DNA of 64,000 bases from JAIBJN01 sp963775395 (GCA_963775395.1 CAVZIX010000018.1:1-64000), one strand, 5' to 3'. Numbered from the stretch's first letter, positions 26,481-36,103 are shown. The notes: generated by a model from the sequence alone, not told the origin. Translations and numbers: made by a program.

Positions 26481-26810
26481 TCAGGCCTGTGCAGGCTCTG
26501 CCAGGCCGAGCGACTGCTCGAGCATCCGCTTCGGCTGAGCGCCGATCGCGGCTGCCGCAGGCTCGCCGCCCTTGAAGAGGACGATCGTGGGGATCGAGAG
26601 GATCCCGTACCGGTGTGCGAGCTCGGGCTCCTCGTCGATGTTGACCTTGACGACGCGAAGCTCGTCGCCCCGCTCGTCCGCGATCTGATCGAGGATGGGG
26701 GAGACGGCACGGCAAGGGCCGCACCATTCCGCCCAGAAGTCGACGATCACCGGGGTCTCGCTCGCGAGCACCTCGGTGTCGAACTCAGTGGTCGTGATTG
26801 GGTTTGCCAT
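26481..26810 (-). CDS. trxA: Thioredoxin
   Basis: A 109-residue thioredoxin with the active site DFWAEWCGPC (C30/C33), the cis-proline loop SIPTIVLFKGG and standard length. It reduces disulfides of cytoplasmic proteins with electrons from thioredoxin reductase, which is not in the window. ATG at 26810 with GGAGAGGT just upstream; divergent from ileS. It is a different protein from the CQPC thioredoxin of the selenoprotein operon. Confidence 0.92.
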   Translation of the reverse strand: MANPITTTEFDTEVLASETPVIVDFWAEWCGPCRAVSPILDQIADERGDELRVVKVNIDEEPELAHRYGILSIPTIVLFKGGEPAAAAIGAQPKRMLEQSLGLAEPAQA

Positions 26811-26838
26811 ACCTCTCCAAACGTAGACTGACCGCCAG

Positions 26839-29800
26839 ATGTTCCGCACCCTAGCGCGCGTCCCCGATCACCCTGCGCTCGAGCTGGAGATCCTCGACTG
26901 GTGGGAGAAGCGGGGAACCTTCGAGCAGCTCCGCGAGCTGAATCGCGGCGGGCCCGTCTGGAGCTTCGTCGACGGTCCGGTGACCGCGAACAAGACGCTC
27001 GCGATCCACACGGCGTGGGGGAGGACCCTCAAGGACGTCTTCCAACGCTACAAGGCGCTCCAGGGGTTCGACCAGCGCTACCAGAACGGTTTCGACTGCC
27101 AGGGCCTCTGGATCGAGGTCGGCGTCGAGCGCGAGCTCGGGCTCAACTCGAAGCGGGAGATCGAGGAGTACGGACTGGCGGAGTTCGCGCGCAAGTGCCA
27201 CGAGAAGGTCGTCTGGTCGGCCGCCGAGATCACGCGCGGCTCGAAGCGCCTCGGCCAGTGGATGGACTGGGGCAACGATTACTTCACATTCTCGGACACG
27301 AACATCGAGTACATCTGGCGCTTCCTGCGCAAGATGCACGACGACGGCCACCTCTACCTCGGCCACCGCTCGACCGAGTGGTGCCCCCGCTGCGGGACAT
27401 CAATCTCGGCCCACGAGCTCGTCGGGAACTACGAGGACCGCACGGACCCGTCGCTCTTCGTCCGCTTCCCGCTCGTCGACCGGCCCGGGCAGTCGCTCAC
27501 CGTCTGGACGACGACGCCTTGGACGCTACCCGCGAACGTGGCCGCCGCGGTCAAACCGGAGGCCGAGTACGGCCGGCACGAAAACGGAGAGTGGGTGGCG
27601 GTCGCGCGCGATCCGCACGAGACGTTCGCGGAGCGCGTCAAGGGCGCCGAGCTGGTCGGCCTGCGGTACGAGGGCCCGTTCGACCACCTCCCGGCGGTGC
27701 AGGGCGTCGAGCACCGGGTCATCCCCTGGGAGGATGTCTCGCTGGCGGAGGGAACGGGCATCGTCCACATCGCGCCGGGGAGCGGCGCCGAGGACTTCGA
27801 GCTCTCGCGTGTCCACGACCTGCCCGTGCTCGTGCCGGTCGACGAGGCCGGACGCTTCTACGCGGACTACGGCTGGCTCCACGGTCAGGGAACCTCCGAG
27901 GCCGCGGAGCAGATCGTCGTCGACCTCGCCGAGCGCGGTCGCCTTGTCGGCGCCGGGGAGATCGAGCACCGCTTCCCCTTCTGCTGGCGTTGCCACACGC
28001 CGCTCATCTTCCGCGTCGCCGACGACTGGTTCATCGGCGTCGAGGAGTTGCGGCCACGGCTTCTCGCCGCGAACGCGACCGTCAAATGGACGCCCGAGTA
28101 CTTCGGGAAGCGCATGGAGGACTGGCTCCGCAACTTGGGGGACTGGAACATCTCGCGGCGCCGCTACTACGGGCTGCCGCTCCCCATCTACCCCTGCGAC
28201 TGCGGCCACGTGACCGTGATCGGGTCGAGAGCCGAGCTGGAGGAGAAGGCGACCGCGGGCCTCGACGAGCTGGAAGAGCTGCGCCGCCCCTGGATCGACG
28301 ACGTGCCAATCCGGTGCGAGGCCTGCGGCAACAAGGAGGTCCGGCGGATCCCCGAGGTCGGCGACGTCTGGCTCGACGCGGGCATCGTGCCCTTCTCGAC
28401 CCTCGGCTGGGAGAACCCGGAGTGGATCGAGCACGGATACGGGACCGGCGCGGCCAAGGGCCTGACGGGTGCGGACCTCCCCGACCACGCCTATTGGGAG
28501 ACCTGGTTCCCCGCGCACTGGGTCTCGGAGATGCGCGAGCAGATCCGCCTCTGGTTCTACTCGCAGCTCTTCATGTCGGTCGCGCTCGTCGACCGCGCGC
28601 CGTTCCGTGAGGTGCTCGGCTACGAGAAGATGCTCGACGAGCACGGCCGGGCGATGCACGGCTCGTGGGGGAACATGATCGACGCCGAGGACGCCTTCGC
28701 GCGCATGGGCGCCGACGTCATGCGCTGGCAGTTCTGCGCGCAGCCTCCGGATCGCAACCTCCTCTTCGGCTACGGGCCGGCGAACGAGATCAAGCGGAAC
28801 CTCCTCACGCTCTGGAACTCGGTTCGCTTCCTCGTCGACTACGGGAACATCCAGGGGTTCACGCCGCGCTACGCCGACCTCGACGAGCCCCCGCTCGCCG
28901 ACGATGCGCGGGCGCTCGACCGCTGGCTGGTCGCTCGCACGCAGCAATACGTCCATGACGCGACCCAGGCGCTCGACGACCAGCTCACGTACCGCCTCGT
29001 GGAGGGCTTCGACCAGTTCGTCGACGATGTCTCCAACTGGTACATCCGCCGCTCGCGCCGCCGCTTCTGGGACGGGGACGAGACGGCGCTTCGCGTCCTC
29101 TGGCATGCGCTCGTTCAGGGCATCCGCGCGATCTCGCCGGTGATGCCCTTCCTGGCTGAGCATCTGTGGCGCAGCCTGGTCGCCGAAGCGTGCGAGGGCG
29201 CGCCGGAGAGCGTCTTCCTCGCCGGCTGGCCGCAGGCGGGCGAGCCGGACACGGCCCTTCTGGAGGAGATCGCCGAGCTACGGTCGATCGTCGGCCTCGG
29301 CAACCGTGCGCGGGACTCGGCGGGGATGAAGCTGCGCCAGCCCCTCAGAGCACTTGTCGTCGAGGGCGCCGAACGGGCGACGAGCCACGGCGACGAGATT
29401 GCGGAAGAGCTCCGCGTGAAGTCGGTCTCGTTCGAGCAGATCGCCGGCGCCAAGGTCCGCGCGAAGCCGAACCTGAAGCTCCTCGGGCCCAGGCTCGGCG
29501 CGGAACTCCCGAAGATCAGCGCGGCGCTCGCCGAAGGGCGCTTCGAGCACCTCCCGGACGGAGGCGCCAGGGTCGAGGGGCACGACCTTGCCCCGGACGA
29601 GGTCTTCGTCCAGCGTGAGGCGCCCGACGGCTGGACCCTCGCCGAGGCCACGGGACTGGCTGTCGCGCTCGACATCCGCCTCGACCCCGAGCTCGAGCTC
29701 GAAGGCCGGGTCTACGACCTCGTGCACACGGTGAACTCGATGCGCAAGGAGCAGGGGCTCGAGATCACCGACCGCATCGTCCTGACGCTTCCCGACGGCG

Positions 29801-29892
29801 AGGACCTGCAACGGTTCGCGGACTGGATCAAGTCCGAGACGCTCGCGGTCGAGATCGAGCGTGGCGAAGAGCTTGCAGTGCGCAAGGCCTGA
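26839..29892 (+). CDS. ileS: Isoleucyl-tRNA synthetase with atypical signature motifs
   Basis: A 1017-residue class I synthetase. The Rossmann core, the CP1 editing domain (VWTTTPWTLPANVAAAV ~215), zinc-binding CPRCG (~187) and CEACG, and the anticodon-binding domain are all present; the gene is full length. The HIGH region reads AIHTAWGRTLKD (residues 55-66), and the KMSKS region reads MHGSWGN (606-612), lacking both lysines of the consensus. The sequence belongs to an IleRS subfamily that carries HHAW- and MHKSKGN-like motifs, so part of the divergence is lineage-specific. It charges tRNA-Ile if active. ATG at 26839; followed by a hairpin terminator. Confidence 0.88.
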   Translation: MFRTLARVPDHPALELEILDWWEKRGTFEQLRELNRGGPVWSFVDGPVTANKTLAIHTAWGRTLKDVFQRYKALQGFDQRYQNGFDCQGLWIEVGVERELGLNSKREIEEYGLAEFARKCHEKVVWSAAEITRGSKRLGQWMDWGNDYFTFSDTNIEYIWRFLRKMHDDGHLYLGHRSTEWCPRCGTSISAHELVGNYEDRTDPSLFVRFPLVDRPGQSLTVWTTTPWTLPANVAAAVKPEAEYGRHENGEWVAVARDPHETFAERVKGAELVGLRYEGPFDHLPAVQGVEHRVIPWEDVSLAEGTGIVHIAPGSGAEDFELSRVHDLPVLVPVDEAGRFYADYGWLHGQGTSEAAEQIVVDLAERGRLVGAGEIEHRFPFCWRCHTPLIFRVADDWFIGVEELRPRLLAANATVKWTPEYFGKRMEDWLRNLGDWNISRRRYYGLPLPIYPCDCGHVTVIGSRAELEEKATAGLDELEELRRPWIDDVPIRCEACGNKEVRRIPEVGDVWLDAGIVPFSTLGWENPEWIEHGYGTGAAKGLTGADLPDHAYWETWFPAHWVSEMREQIRLWFYSQLFMSVALVDRAPFREVLGYEKMLDEHGRAMHGSWGNMIDAEDAFARMGADVMRWQFCAQPPDRNLLFGYGPANEIKRNLLTLWNSVRFLVDYGNIQGFTPRYADLDEPPLADDARALDRWLVARTQQYVHDATQALDDQLTYRLVEGFDQFVDDVSNWYIRRSRRRFWDGDETALRVLWHALVQGIRAISPVMPFLAEHLWRSLVAEACEGAPESVFLAGWPQAGEPDTALLEEIAELRSIVGLGNRARDSAGMKLRQPLRALVVEGAERATSHGDEIAEELRVKSVSFEQIAGAKVRAKPNLKLLGPRLGAELPKISAALAEGRFEHLPDGGARVEGHDLAPDEVFVQREAPDGWTLAEATGLAVALDIRLDPELELEGRVYDLVHTVNSMRKEQGLEITDRIVLTLPDGEDLQRFADWIKSETLAVEIERGEELAVRKA

Positions 29893-29924
29893 CGCGGACG
29901 CTCAACCGCTCTCTAGAAAGGAAA

Positions 29925-29959
29925 AGGCCCGCCGCTCGGGGGGTAAGCGCGGCGGGCCT
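29925..29959 (+). terminator. Hairpin terminator after ileS
   Basis: Arms 29925-29935 (AGGCCCGCCGC) and 29949-29959 (GCGGCGGGCCT) form an exact 11-bp stem with a 13-base loop, 33 bp after the ileS stop. No long U-tract. Confidence 0.6.
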
Positions 29960-30057
29960 CTCCAGATTGCTCACCGCGGCTTACATGGCCAGGGACACAC
30001 ACCGCGGTTCGCATCGCCCAGTGACAGCCACGCTACCGCTCTCGCCTGTGAGTTGGA

Positions 30058-30120
30058 ATAGGCCGAACGGCCTATCTTTGAAAGCTATGAGCATATGATT
30101 TACAAGTTATAGAACATCGC
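30058..30120 (+). promoter_or_regulatory. 18-bp palindrome (copy 2) and AT-rich promoter patch before the histidine kinase
   Basis: ATAGGCCGAACGGCCTAT at 30058-30075 is identical to the copy at 26271-26288. It is followed at 30076-30115 by an unusually AT-rich stretch for this genome, containing TTTACA and TTATAG. The stretch probably holds the promoter of the sensor kinase at 30169, with the palindrome as an upstream operator. Confidence 0.5.
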
Positions 30121-30168
30121 GAGAGCGGCGATGGTCGCAGGGCCTCCCTATCATCAAGGCCACACGCC

Positions 30169-33100
30169 GTGAGCGACGAAACTCAAACGATGCTCCACGC
30201 CGTGCCGTTGCTGGCCCTCGCGGTCCTGTACGGGCTCGTGTCGATCCTGCTCGGCATCTCGCTCGTCCGCGAGCGCAGAACCTCGTGGCTCGGGGTCGGG
30301 ATCTGGCTCCTCTTCGCGCTCGTGGCCGCGCTCTCCGGGCTTCTCGGCGGGCTTGCGCTCACCGACGAGGACGTCTTCGAGGGCGAGCCGACCTGGCTCG
30401 TGATCGGCGGGTCGGTGGCCGTTGCGATCCCGGGCCTGATCATGCTCTTCCGCGGGCACGACCGAAGCCTCCTCTTCGCCGCCCGCCAGCGGGTTCGCGA
30501 GGCGGAGCAGCTCGCCACCGAGCGCGGGCGCGAGGCCGACGCGATCTCGCGGCTCTCCGCCACGCTCTCACGGACGCACACGGCCGACGAGGCCGTGGAG
30601 TCCCTCTTCGACGAGGTCGAGGCGCTGCTCGACCCCGACGTGCTCCTCCTCGCCAGGGTCGACGAGGAGTCGCGCCGCGCGGTTGGCTTCGCGACTCGCG
30701 GCGTCGACGCCGACTGGTGGGGCACCGTCTCTCTCGACCTGGACGAGGATACGGGCGCGCTCGTCCAGACGGCGCGCAGCCGCGAGCGCGTCGCGATCTA
30801 CGACGTCCCGAGCGCGCCGAACGTCAACCGGCGGCTCGCCGAGGCCGTCGCCGCGAAGAGCGCTGCGTTCGTTCCGGTCATCTCCGAAGGGCAGGTCGCC
30901 GGCGTTCTCGTCGTCGTCAGCCAGCACGCACACCGGCAGTTCACCGAGTCGGAGCTCGACATCGTCCAGGGGATGGCCAGCGAGGCAGCGCTCGCGCTCA
31001 GCCGTACGCGGTCGAGCGAGGCTCTGCGCGCGGCGCTGGAGCGCGAGCGGCTAATCGCCGAGATCGGGCGTCGCGTCCGCTCGGAGCTCGATCTGGACAC
31101 CGTCCTCCAGGTCGCTGTCGAGGAGACCGCGAAGGCGATCGGCGTCACGCGGAGCTTCATCCGCCTCGGCGAGCGAGGGGAGCCGATGCCCGTGCTCGCC
31201 GAATGGAACGCGCCGGGCGTCGAGCCTGTGGGCGACGAGGCGCCGAACCTGCCGGCCATGAACCTCGCGGCGCGCGACCGCCGCACCGTGGCTATTGCCG
31301 ACGTGGAGGCGGCGAGCGAGCTCCGCGAGGACCCCTCCCTCGGGAGCCCGGACACCCTCCTTGCCCTGGGAGCACGCTCGACCCTCGCCACGCCGATCCT
31401 CGTCTTCGACCGCATGATCGGGGTTTTCAGCCTGCACAGAGGGGAGGCCAGGCCCTGGGAAGCTGGCGAGATCGCGCTGGCCGAGGCCGTGGCCAGGGAA
31501 CTGGGCCTCGCCATCCACACCGCCCGCCTGCTGGGCGAGAACGAGCAGCGCCTCCGGCGGCAGGAAACGCTCATCAAGGCCGCCCAGGTGCTCACGAGCG
31601 ACCTGCACTTCGAGTCGGTCATCACTCGCCTCGTGCAGGAGGTCGTGTCGCTCATCGGCGCCGACGCCGCGGACTGCTGGATCCTCGAGCCCGACCGCAA
31701 GCTGCTCCGGTGCCGCGCCGTCGTCGGCGTTCCGGAGTGGAACGTCGGGCGGCAGATCCCGCCCGAGGGGACGATCGGGCGCGCGCTCCAGTCTGGTCGC
31801 ACGGTGCTCACCCACGACTTCGCGTCGACGGAGCAGCCGGCGCCCAGCCCTCCGTACGCAGTCTTCCACGACGTCATGTGTGCGCCGATCATGTGGCTCG
31901 GCGAGGTGCGGGGCGTCCTCGGCGTCTGCGACCGCGAGCCCGGGCGCTTCGAGGCCGGCGACGTCGAGGTGATCGAGGCGTTCGCGCGGTTCGCCTCGCT
32001 CGCGCTGCACAACGCCGAGAGCTTCGAGGAGCGGGAGCGTCAGGCGCAGGTGCAGCGCGGCTTCTACCGGATCGCCGAGGTGCTCGGCTCGCCGCTCTCG
32101 CTCGCCGAGACGCTCGACGCGCTGGCGCAGGCCGCCTCGGAGGCGCTCGGCGGCGCATCCGCGGTCGTTCTCGAGCGCACCGGCGACAAGGTCGTCCTCG
32201 CCGGCGCTTACGAGCTCCCCGACTCGATCCGCAGGCGCTTCGCCGCAGGCGTCGGGGCGTCCACGTGGCCGTTCGCGATCGAGGCTGGGGAGGGGCGCAT
32301 CCTCGCCTCCGCAGAGCTCGCCGGCGACGACCGCTTCGACTCTGGCCTGCGCGAGCTGCTCACGGCCGAGGGCTACGGCTCGCTGATCTGCACCCCTGTC
32401 GCCGGCGTCCGCGAGCAGGCGTACGCCGGCGTCGTCCTCTTCAACGGCACGCGCGCGTTCACCGACGAGGACGTCCTGCTTACCCGGCACGTCAGCGACG
32501 CGGCGCAGGGCGCGCTCGAGCGCAGCGAGCTCTTCGAGAGCGAGCGCCGCGCGCGCATGTTCTCGCAGCGCCTCGCGCGTCTCGGGACGTTCCTGGGGAC
32601 GAGCCTCGACCCGGCGGTCGTGCTCGACGAGGTTGCGCGAGAGGCGCCCGGCCTGCTCGATGCCGACACCGCGGTCGTTCGCCTGCTGGCCGGGGACGAC
32701 CTCGTCGTGCGCGCGGCCCACGGGCCGGGGACGGCGCGCCTCGTAGGCACGTCCGCCAGCTCGTCGGGAGGCCTTTCGGGCGGGGTGGTCCAGGCTCGTT
32801 CGCCGCAGGCCGTGCGCGACGGTCGGGAGCAGCCGAGGCTCTCGCGCGGTGACGCGCTCCTCGAACAGGACATGACCGCCGCTGTCGCAGTCCCGATGAT
32901 CGCGCACGGGAGCGGCGTCTACGGCGTTCTCGCGGTGTACGCGCGGACGCCGCGGACGTGGCGGGACGACGAGCTCGAGTCTCTCGCCGCACTCGCGGCG
33001 TCGGCCTCCGCGTCGATTGCGAACGCGGAGCTCTACCAGCGCGTTGCCGAGGAGCGGGAACGCGGCGCGGCAATTCTCGCGAACATCGCCGACGGGATCG

Positions 33101-34110
33101 TGGCCGTCGGTCGCGACGACCGGATCGTGCTCTGGAACGCGATGGCGGAGCACATCACGGGCGTGCCGGCGTCGGAGGCTCTCGGCCGTCTCGTCCCCGA
33201 GGTCCTCCAGCGCGAGTTGACCGCCGACGGGTCCGAGCCGCCCGGCGAGCGCTACCTCGCCGTGCGACGCGGGGGAAACGAGGTCTGGATCGCCCTCAGC
33301 GAGGCCGTCATGCGCGATCCCTCCGGCGGGGTCGCCGGTCGGATCTTCGCCTTCCGCGACGTGTCGAGCGAGCGGGTGGTCGAGCAGATGAAGTCCGACT
33401 TCGTCTCTACCGTCTCGCACGAGCTGCGAACCCCCCTGACCTCGATCTACGGCTTTGCCGAGACACTCATGCGGCGCGACGTCGACTTCAGCGACCCTGA
33501 GCGGGCGACGTTCCTTCGCTATATCGCGTCGGAGTCCGAGCGCCTGATCGGGATCGTCGACGACCTGCTCAACGTCGCGCGACTCGAGGCGGGGACGCTC
33601 GCGGTTGCGCTGGAGCCCACCGATCTCGGGACCGTGGCGCGCGAGGCGGCAGTCGGGATCGAGACACACATCGGCGAAGGTCACCGCTTCGCGGTCGAGG
33701 TGGAGCCGGGCGAGCTCGTCGTCAACGCCGACCCGGAGAAGCTCGGCCAGGTACTGTCGGCGCTTCTGGCCAACGCCGTCAGCTACTCGCCCGAGGGAGG
33801 CACGATCACGATCTCGGCCCGGCGCCGAGCCGACATCGCCGAGATCGTCGTCGCCGACGAAGGCGTCGGCATCGCCCGCGCCGACCTCCAGCGCATCTTT
33901 ACGAAGTTCTTCCGGGCCGAGCGCGAGGGCGTGAGCGCCGGGCGCTCGGGACTCGGGCTCTTCCTCGTCCGCGGCCTTGTGACCGCGATGGGCGGGCGCA
34001 TCTGGGTCGAGTCGGACGAAGGTCGGGGCTCGCGCTTCACCTTCGAGCTCCCGCTCGCCGGGGGCGAGCCTGCCGACGGGCCGCGGGTGGAGGCCGCGGC
34101 GACGCAGTGA
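30169..34110 (+). CDS. Multi-GAF/PAS sensor histidine kinase
   Basis: A 1313-residue kinase. Three hydrophobic segments (~10-92) anchor it; a short coiled linker leads to about five consecutive GAF domains (~130-280, 300-450, 470-620, 640-785, 805-945), a PAS domain (~955-1060), HisKA with phospho-acceptor H1084 in STVSHELRTPLTSIYGF, and an HATPase_c domain (N-box LANAVSYSPEGG, G-box VADEGVGIAR, and GRSGLGLFLVRGL). Serial GAF domains point to sensing of redox state, small ligands or light, but no chromophore cysteine can be assigned. GTG at 30169. Its stop overlaps the start of the receiver protein (GTGA), so the pair is a two-component system. Confidence 0.9.
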   Translation: MSDETQTMLHAVPLLALAVLYGLVSILLGISLVRERRTSWLGVGIWLLFALVAALSGLLGGLALTDEDVFEGEPTWLVIGGSVAVAIPGLIMLFRGHDRSLLFAARQRVREAEQLATERGREADAISRLSATLSRTHTADEAVESLFDEVEALLDPDVLLLARVDEESRRAVGFATRGVDADWWGTVSLDLDEDTGALVQTARSRERVAIYDVPSAPNVNRRLAEAVAAKSAAFVPVISEGQVAGVLVVVSQHAHRQFTESELDIVQGMASEAALALSRTRSSEALRAALERERLIAEIGRRVRSELDLDTVLQVAVEETAKAIGVTRSFIRLGERGEPMPVLAEWNAPGVEPVGDEAPNLPAMNLAARDRRTVAIADVEAASELREDPSLGSPDTLLALGARSTLATPILVFDRMIGVFSLHRGEARPWEAGEIALAEAVARELGLAIHTARLLGENEQRLRRQETLIKAAQVLTSDLHFESVITRLVQEVVSLIGADAADCWILEPDRKLLRCRAVVGVPEWNVGRQIPPEGTIGRALQSGRTVLTHDFASTEQPAPSPPYAVFHDVMCAPIMWLGEVRGVLGVCDREPGRFEAGDVEVIEAFARFASLALHNAESFEERERQAQVQRGFYRIAEVLGSPLSLAETLDALAQAASEALGGASAVVLERTGDKVVLAGAYELPDSIRRRFAAGVGASTWPFAIEAGEGRILASAELAGDDRFDSGLRELLTAEGYGSLICTPVAGVREQAYAGVVLFNGTRAFTDEDVLLTRHVSDAAQGALERSELFESERRARMFSQRLARLGTFLGTSLDPAVVLDEVAREAPGLLDADTAVVRLLAGDDLVVRAAHGPGTARLVGTSASSSGGLSGGVVQARSPQAVRDGREQPRLSRGDALLEQDMTAAVAVPMIAHGSGVYGVLAVYARTPRTWRDDELESLAALAASASASIANAELYQRVAEERERGAAILANIADGIVAVGRDDRIVLWNAMAEHITGVPASEALGRLVPEVLQRELTADGSEPPGERYLAVRRGGNEVWIALSEAVMRDPSGGVAGRIFAFRDVSSERVVEQMKSDFVSTVSHELRTPLTSIYGFAETLMRRDVDFSDPERATFLRYIASESERLIGIVDDLLNVARLEAGTLAVALEPTDLGTVAREAAVGIETHIGEGHRFAVEVEPGELVVNADPEKLGQVLSALLANAVSYSPEGGTITISARRRADIAEIVVADEGVGIARADLQRIFTKFFRAEREGVSAGRSGLGLFLVRGLVTAMGGRIWVESDEGRGSRFTFELPLAGGEPADGPRVEAAATQ

Positions 34111-34544
34111 CGCACGTGCTCGTCATCGACGACGAGGCGCCGATCCGCCTCCTCTGCCGCGTGAACCTCGAGGCCGAGGGGATCGACGTCAGCGAGGCCG
34201 GCGACGGGCCGGGCGGCGTCGACGTCGCCCGGGCCGAGCAGCCGGACGTGATCCTCCTCGACGTGATGATGCCGGGGCTCGACGGCTGGCGGGTCGCGGA
34301 GATGCTGCTCGACGACCCGGCGACGAGCGAGATCCCGATCGTCTTTCTCACGGCCCGTGCGGATGTCCGTGACCGCGCGCGCGGGATCGACCTGGGCGGC
34401 CTCGAGTACATCACGAAGCCGTTCAACCCCGTCGAGCTCGCAACGCTCGTGCGCGGCGTGCTCACGGCGGTCCAGCGGGGCGAGCGCGAGCGGTTGCGCA
34501 GCGACAAGATCGCCCAGCTCAGAGAGCTGTTCGAGAGCGCCTAG
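34107..34544 (+). CDS. Single-domain response regulator (CheY-like)
   Basis: A 145-residue receiver domain without an output domain. The acidic pair is D8/D9 (VIDDEAPIRLL), the phospho-acceptor is D52 in VILLDVMMPGLDGW, with Thr in FLTARAD and Lys in YITKPFNPVEL. About 25 helical residues follow the domain. It is translationally coupled to the multi-GAF kinase and is probably its phosphorylation target; output must come through another protein. The stop shares CTAG with the convergent CAP-domain gene. Confidence 0.9.
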   Translation: MTHVLVIDDEAPIRLLCRVNLEAEGIDVSEAGDGPGGVDVARAEQPDVILLDVMMPGLDGWRVAEMLLDDPATSEIPIVFLTARADVRDRARGIDLGGLEYITKPFNPVELATLVRGVLTAVQRGERERLRSDKIAQLRELFESA

Positions 34545-34984
34545 CGGAAGCGCGCGACGGCCATCTCGACGCAGTTGTAGCCGCGCCAGTTGCCGCGCGT
34601 CCAACCGGTGCCGACGTAGTGGAAGCCTGGCCGCAGGAGCAGGACGCGGTGACCCGGGCTGTCGAGCCACATCCGCACGGCTCGCAACGGCGTGAACCAC
34701 GCGCACGTGCCCCACGCGAGGATCTCGCCGGTGCCGGGGGCGAGCTGCGAGGAGTGGTGGAACGAGTCGGCACGCATCAGATGACGCGACCAGGCGTGCG
34801 AACCGCGCTGAAGCGCCGGGCCGATGCGCAGCTTGCGCAGGCCGTGGGCGGCCCTCGTCTGGTTGATCTTGGAGATCAGGCGCTTCTCCATGGGAGTCTG
34901 CGCGGCCGACTCTGTGGGAGTCGCGAGCGCGAGAGCTCCGGCGCACACGAGCAGGGCGATGAGTGTCTTCACAGGTCCTGGCAT
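34541..34984 (-). CDS. Secreted CAP/SCP-domain protein
   Basis: A 147-residue exported protein: signal peptide about 1-28 (MPGPVKTLIALLVCAGALAL), then a CAP (cysteine-rich secretory/SCP) domain with INQTRAAHGLRKLRIGPALQRGSHAWSRHLMRA split over ~41-70, FHHSSQLAPGTGEILAWG, WLDSPGHRVLLLRPGFHYVG and YNCVEMAVARF. The His/Glu residues of the family's cavity are visible. Bacterial CAP proteins are extracellular and mostly of unknown function. ATG 34984 is used; a GTG 12 bases later could also start. Confidence 0.8.
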   Translation of the reverse strand: MPGPVKTLIALLVCAGALALATPTESAAQTPMEKRLISKINQTRAAHGLRKLRIGPALQRGSHAWSRHLMRADSFHHSSQLAPGTGEILAWGTCAWFTPLRAVRMWLDSPGHRVLLLRPGFHYVGTGWTRGNWRGYNCVEMAVARFR

Positions 34985-35122
34985 GCGAGAGACCTTGCCG
35001 GACAAGTGTCGGCAACTTTTGGGCAAAGCGTTAGGGTTGTCTGAACTGGGATCTCACGGGCTCTTGACCTGCGAGGCCAGGGAGATTGCCAGATCTTTGT
35101 GGATTTTGCGGACTTTCTCGTG

Positions 35123-36103
35123 CTATTCGTTACGAGGATCCGGCCGGGCAGTCTGCGCGAGGACGACGCCCGAAAGCACGAGCAGCCCTCCCAGGATCTG
35201 GATCGCGGCGAGCTCTTCGCCGAGCCACACCCAGGCGACGAGGGCGGCGAGCACCGGCTCCAGCATGGCCACGATGGTGACCCGCGTCGCCGGAACGTGG
35301 TGCAGCGCGCTGACGAGCATGACGAACGGGACCACAGTGCCCAGAACGACGATGTAGCCGACGAGGAGCCAGACCGGAAGGCTGACGTCGTCCAGGCGCC
35401 CGAGCAGCGGGACACTGCCGTCGACCGTCTCGAGCGGAAAGCTCCACCACGGTTGGAAAACGGCCCAGAAGAGCGCGGCGAACACGAAGCCCCAGGCGAG
35501 CAGCGAGTAGACGTCGCGGCCGGCGGCGAGCGACTGCTCCGCCATGAGGACGTAGGCCGCGTAGGCGACCGCCGTCACCATGCACGCGGCGACGCCGACC
35601 CAGTCGAGCGACGAGCCGCCCCACAGCTCGACGACCAGGGTGAGGCCGAAGAGGCTGAGCGCAATCGAGAACCACAGCCGCCTGCGCACCGGCTCGTGCA
35701 CGTAGAACCGTGCCCAGAGCGCGACGAAGACCGGCGCGAGGTAGTTGATGACGAGCGCGATCCCGATGTCGAGCCGCCGGATGCCGACGAAGTAGAAGAG
35801 CTGGACCACGCCGAGGCCGAGGACGCCAAAGACGGCGAGCTTGACGAGCTCGCGACGACCGATGCGCATGCTCGCCGGATTGAGGATGAGGACGACGGTG
35901 ACCAGGATCAGCGCCGAGCCGCTGGCGCGCACCTCCGCGAGGCGAAACGCCGAGAGCTCGGCCGAGTCCAGCACGACCTTCGCCACGACGGCGTTCAGAG
36001 ACCAGAGCGTCACCGCCGTCCAGATGAGCGCGTAGCCCAGCGCGGGTCTCGGCATCGGGCGTCGCGACTCCAGGGCGGACGGCGCAAAGGGTGCGTCGGC
36101 CAC
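35123..36103 (-). CDS. EamA/DMT family transporter
   Basis: Ten hydrophobic segments in two EamA repeats, starting with LGYALIWTAVTLWSLNAVVAK and ending with LGEELAAIQILGGLLVLSGVV. The start is uncertain. GTG 36103 is preferred because TTATCT (36118-36113) lies nine bases upstream, as in leaderless mRNAs; ATG 36055 starts just before the first helix; ATG 36175 would overlap the divergent EamA gene start. Substrate unknown. It is divergent from a second, only distantly similar EamA gene. Confidence 0.8.
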   Translation of the reverse strand: MADAPFAPSALESRRPMPRPALGYALIWTAVTLWSLNAVVAKVVLDSAELSAFRLAEVRASGSALILVTVVLILNPASMRIGRRELVKLAVFGVLGLGVVQLFYFVGIRRLDIGIALVINYLAPVFVALWARFYVHEPVRRRLWFSIALSLFGLTLVVELWGGSSLDWVGVAACMVTAVAYAAYVLMAEQSLAAGRDVYSLLAWGFVFAALFWAVFQPWWSFPLETVDGSVPLLGRLDDVSLPVWLLVGYIVVLGTVVPFVMLVSALHHVPATRVTIVAMLEPVLAALVAWVWLGEELAAIQILGGLLVLSGVVLAQTARPDPRNE

